Source: JAZKFT01 sp043760535
GTDB lineage: Bacteria > Bacteroidota > Bacteroidia > Chitinophagales > Chitinophagaceae
DNA length: 7,058 nucleotides
Reading direction: 5' to 3'
Assembly (NCBI GenBank): GCA_043760535.1
Contig: JAYUOV010000003.1
Coordinates: 1-7,058 of the forward strand
The position numbers and the translations under genes were made by a program. Shown here piece by piece: positions 6,591 through 7,058 of the stretch (positions are counted from its first letter, which is position 1; each line of letters starts with the position of its first letter). Under the pieces are notes generated by a model. It ran no database searches. It saw nothing but the letters and a program-made list of their open reading frames with translations, and was not told where the DNA came from.

Positions 6591-6724
6591 GGTTGCATTT
6601 AAATTTGTCGAAACCTAATGCTTCTGCCTACTCCCCGAAATAATCGAAACAAGAATGGGCGACTCTCATCAGTCTTCCAACATGGTTTACATAATTTTAG
6701 ATAAACGACAATTTTAAATGCACC
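6591..6724. mobile_element. MITE-like element, copy 2 (about 134 bp, inverted relative to copy 1)
   Basis: The right end, acaattttaaatgcacc (6708-6724), is identical over 17 bases to the right end of copy 1. The left end, ttgcatttaaatttgtcg (6593-6610), matches the inverse of the right end (6707-6724 plus one flanking base) at 16 of 18 positions. The interior read as reverse complement aligns with copy 1, for example cgattatttcggg against caattatgtcggg (11 of 13), plus GAAgACTGA and CTTG blocks in the same order. The total length is within 3 bases of copy 1. No transposase or target-site duplication is visible. Confidence 0.6.
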
Positions 6725-6763
6725 CTAAACTGTTTTTATAAGGCAGCCAGAAGGGAAATACCT

Positions 6764-6771
6764 TAACTTTA
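6764..6771 (+). promoter_or_regulatory. Possible -7 box for the desaturase gene
   Basis: TAACTTTA matches TAnnTTTG at 7 of 8 positions, about 75-105 bases upstream of the candidate starts. A transcript from here would carry the inverted repeat at 6785-6831 in its leader. There is no clear -33 box, so this is tentative. Confidence 0.25.
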
Positions 6772-6784
6772 CAAAGTATAAGAG

Positions 6785-6831
6785 AATGTAGAAACTTCCG
6801 TTCACTACTGCATCCATTAAACTTCTACATT
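6785..6831 (+). promoter_or_regulatory. Leader inverted repeat upstream of the desaturase
   Basis: aatgtagaa (6785-6793) and ttctacatt (6823-6831) form a perfect 9-bp stem with a 29-base loop, ending 13 bases before the TTG at 6845. As DNA it could be an operator dyad. As RNA it would place a hairpin just ahead of the ribosome binding region. Confidence 0.35.
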
Positions 6832-6844
6832 GCGAATATTGAAT

Positions 6845-7058
6845 TTGAAGCATACCCGAATAGAAGTGATGCAGTTTCTTGCTCAAAAAATCGACAACAT
6901 AATTGATGAGTTTCTAAAAAAGATAGATACCAATTGGCAGCCCTCAGATTTTTTGCCAGACAGTTCCCAAGAAAATTTTTGTGGTGAAATAAAAGACCTG
7001 CAACAACAATGTGCAGCATTGCCCTATGATTACCTGGCTGTACTTGTAGGCGATGTAA
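6845..7058 (+). CDS. Acyl-ACP desaturase, 5' part
   Basis: N-terminal 71 residues of a soluble di-iron stearoyl-ACP-type desaturase, which introduces a double bond into an acyl chain bound to acyl carrier protein in the cytoplasm. The recognisable run is RIEVMQFL, then KIDTNWQPSDFLPD, EIKDLQQQCAALPYDYLAVLVGD. The order and spacing are those of the family N-terminus. The iron-binding ExxH motifs lie beyond the window edge, where the frame is still open. The start is uncertain. ATG 6869 falls inside the conserved RIEVMQFL block and would remove its first half. The homologous segment continues upstream to an in-frame TAA at 6818-6820, where only TTG codons (6830, 6839, 6845) are available. I use TTG 6845, which gives MKHTRIEVMQ. 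Confidence 0.85.
   Translation, partial: MKHTRIEVMQFLAQKIDNIIDEFLKKIDTNWQPSDFLPDSSQENFCGEIKDLQQQCAALPYDYLAVLVGDV

Larger units (their letters stand above)
6379..6844. other. Intergenic region with repeats, no gene seen
   Basis: About 466 bases between the permease stop and the desaturase start. It contains a degenerate heptamer repeat (6379-6413), an imperfect long-range stem (6395-6404 with 6451-6460), a 10-bp palindrome tacccgggta (6473-6482), the second MITE-like element (6591-6724), a promoter-like box TAACTTTA (6764-6771) and a leader inverted repeat (6785-6831). No open frame looks coding. Confidence 0.55.

Noticed and set aside
6825..7019. Minus-strand open frame of 64 codons
   Set aside because: It is antisense to the start of the acyl-ACP desaturase, whose sequence is clearly conserved.

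Overview
The window looks like chromosomal DNA of a Bacteroidota bacterium, most likely a Chitinophagaceae-type lineage. This is inferred from the protein families and style: a methylmalonyl-CoA mutase large subunit ending without a B12 domain, an IIIHQAYELWFK-type tryptophan 2,3-dioxygenase, a LolC/LolE-like permease, a lipoprotein alpha-amylase and a WQPSDFLPD acyl-ACP desaturase. Starts lack clear Shine-Dalgarno sites and several are preceded by TAnnTTTG-like boxes. No search could be run, so the genus is not claimed.

Layout, left to right. 2-667 (+): 3' end of a methylmalonyl-CoA mutase catalytic subunit. 668-986: non-coding gap between convergent gene ends, with strong palindromes. 987-1928 (-): exported calcineurin-like phosphoesterase with a twin-arginine-type signal. 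1929-2187: a cluster of related GTGG...GAGGAC...CCAC hairpins. 2188-about 3569 (-): GH13 alpha-amylase-type lipoprotein, broken in this sequence by two homopolymer frameshifts and carrying Lys where the third catalytic Asp should be. 3570-4048: divergent intergenic region with a probable structured element (about 3661-3816) and a 137-bp element bounded by perfect 17-bp inverted repeats. 4049-5089 (+): tryptophan 2,3-dioxygenase. 5149-6378 (+): FtsX/LolE-type ABC permease. 6379-6844: non-coding, with a second, diverged copy of the inverted-repeat-bounded element in opposite orientation. About 6845-7058 (+): 5' end of an acyl-ACP desaturase running off the window.

The genes do not form a pathway. 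They are mostly single units: propionate/branched-acid catabolism, periplasmic phosphoester and starch chemistry, tryptophan catabolism, lipoprotein export and fatty-acid desaturation. Dioxygenase and permease are co-directional with a 59-bp gap and could be co-transcribed.

The unusual content is mainly intergenic. There are at least three classes of repeat-like or structured DNA. The clearest is the pair of about 135-bp elements sharing terminal inverted repeats and an alignable core, which look like a non-autonomous mobile element (MITE-like) or a dispersed structured RNA family. The amylase locus is the other point of interest: real decay, phase variation and sequencing error all remain possible. 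I found no clear evidence of a new multi-gene system.
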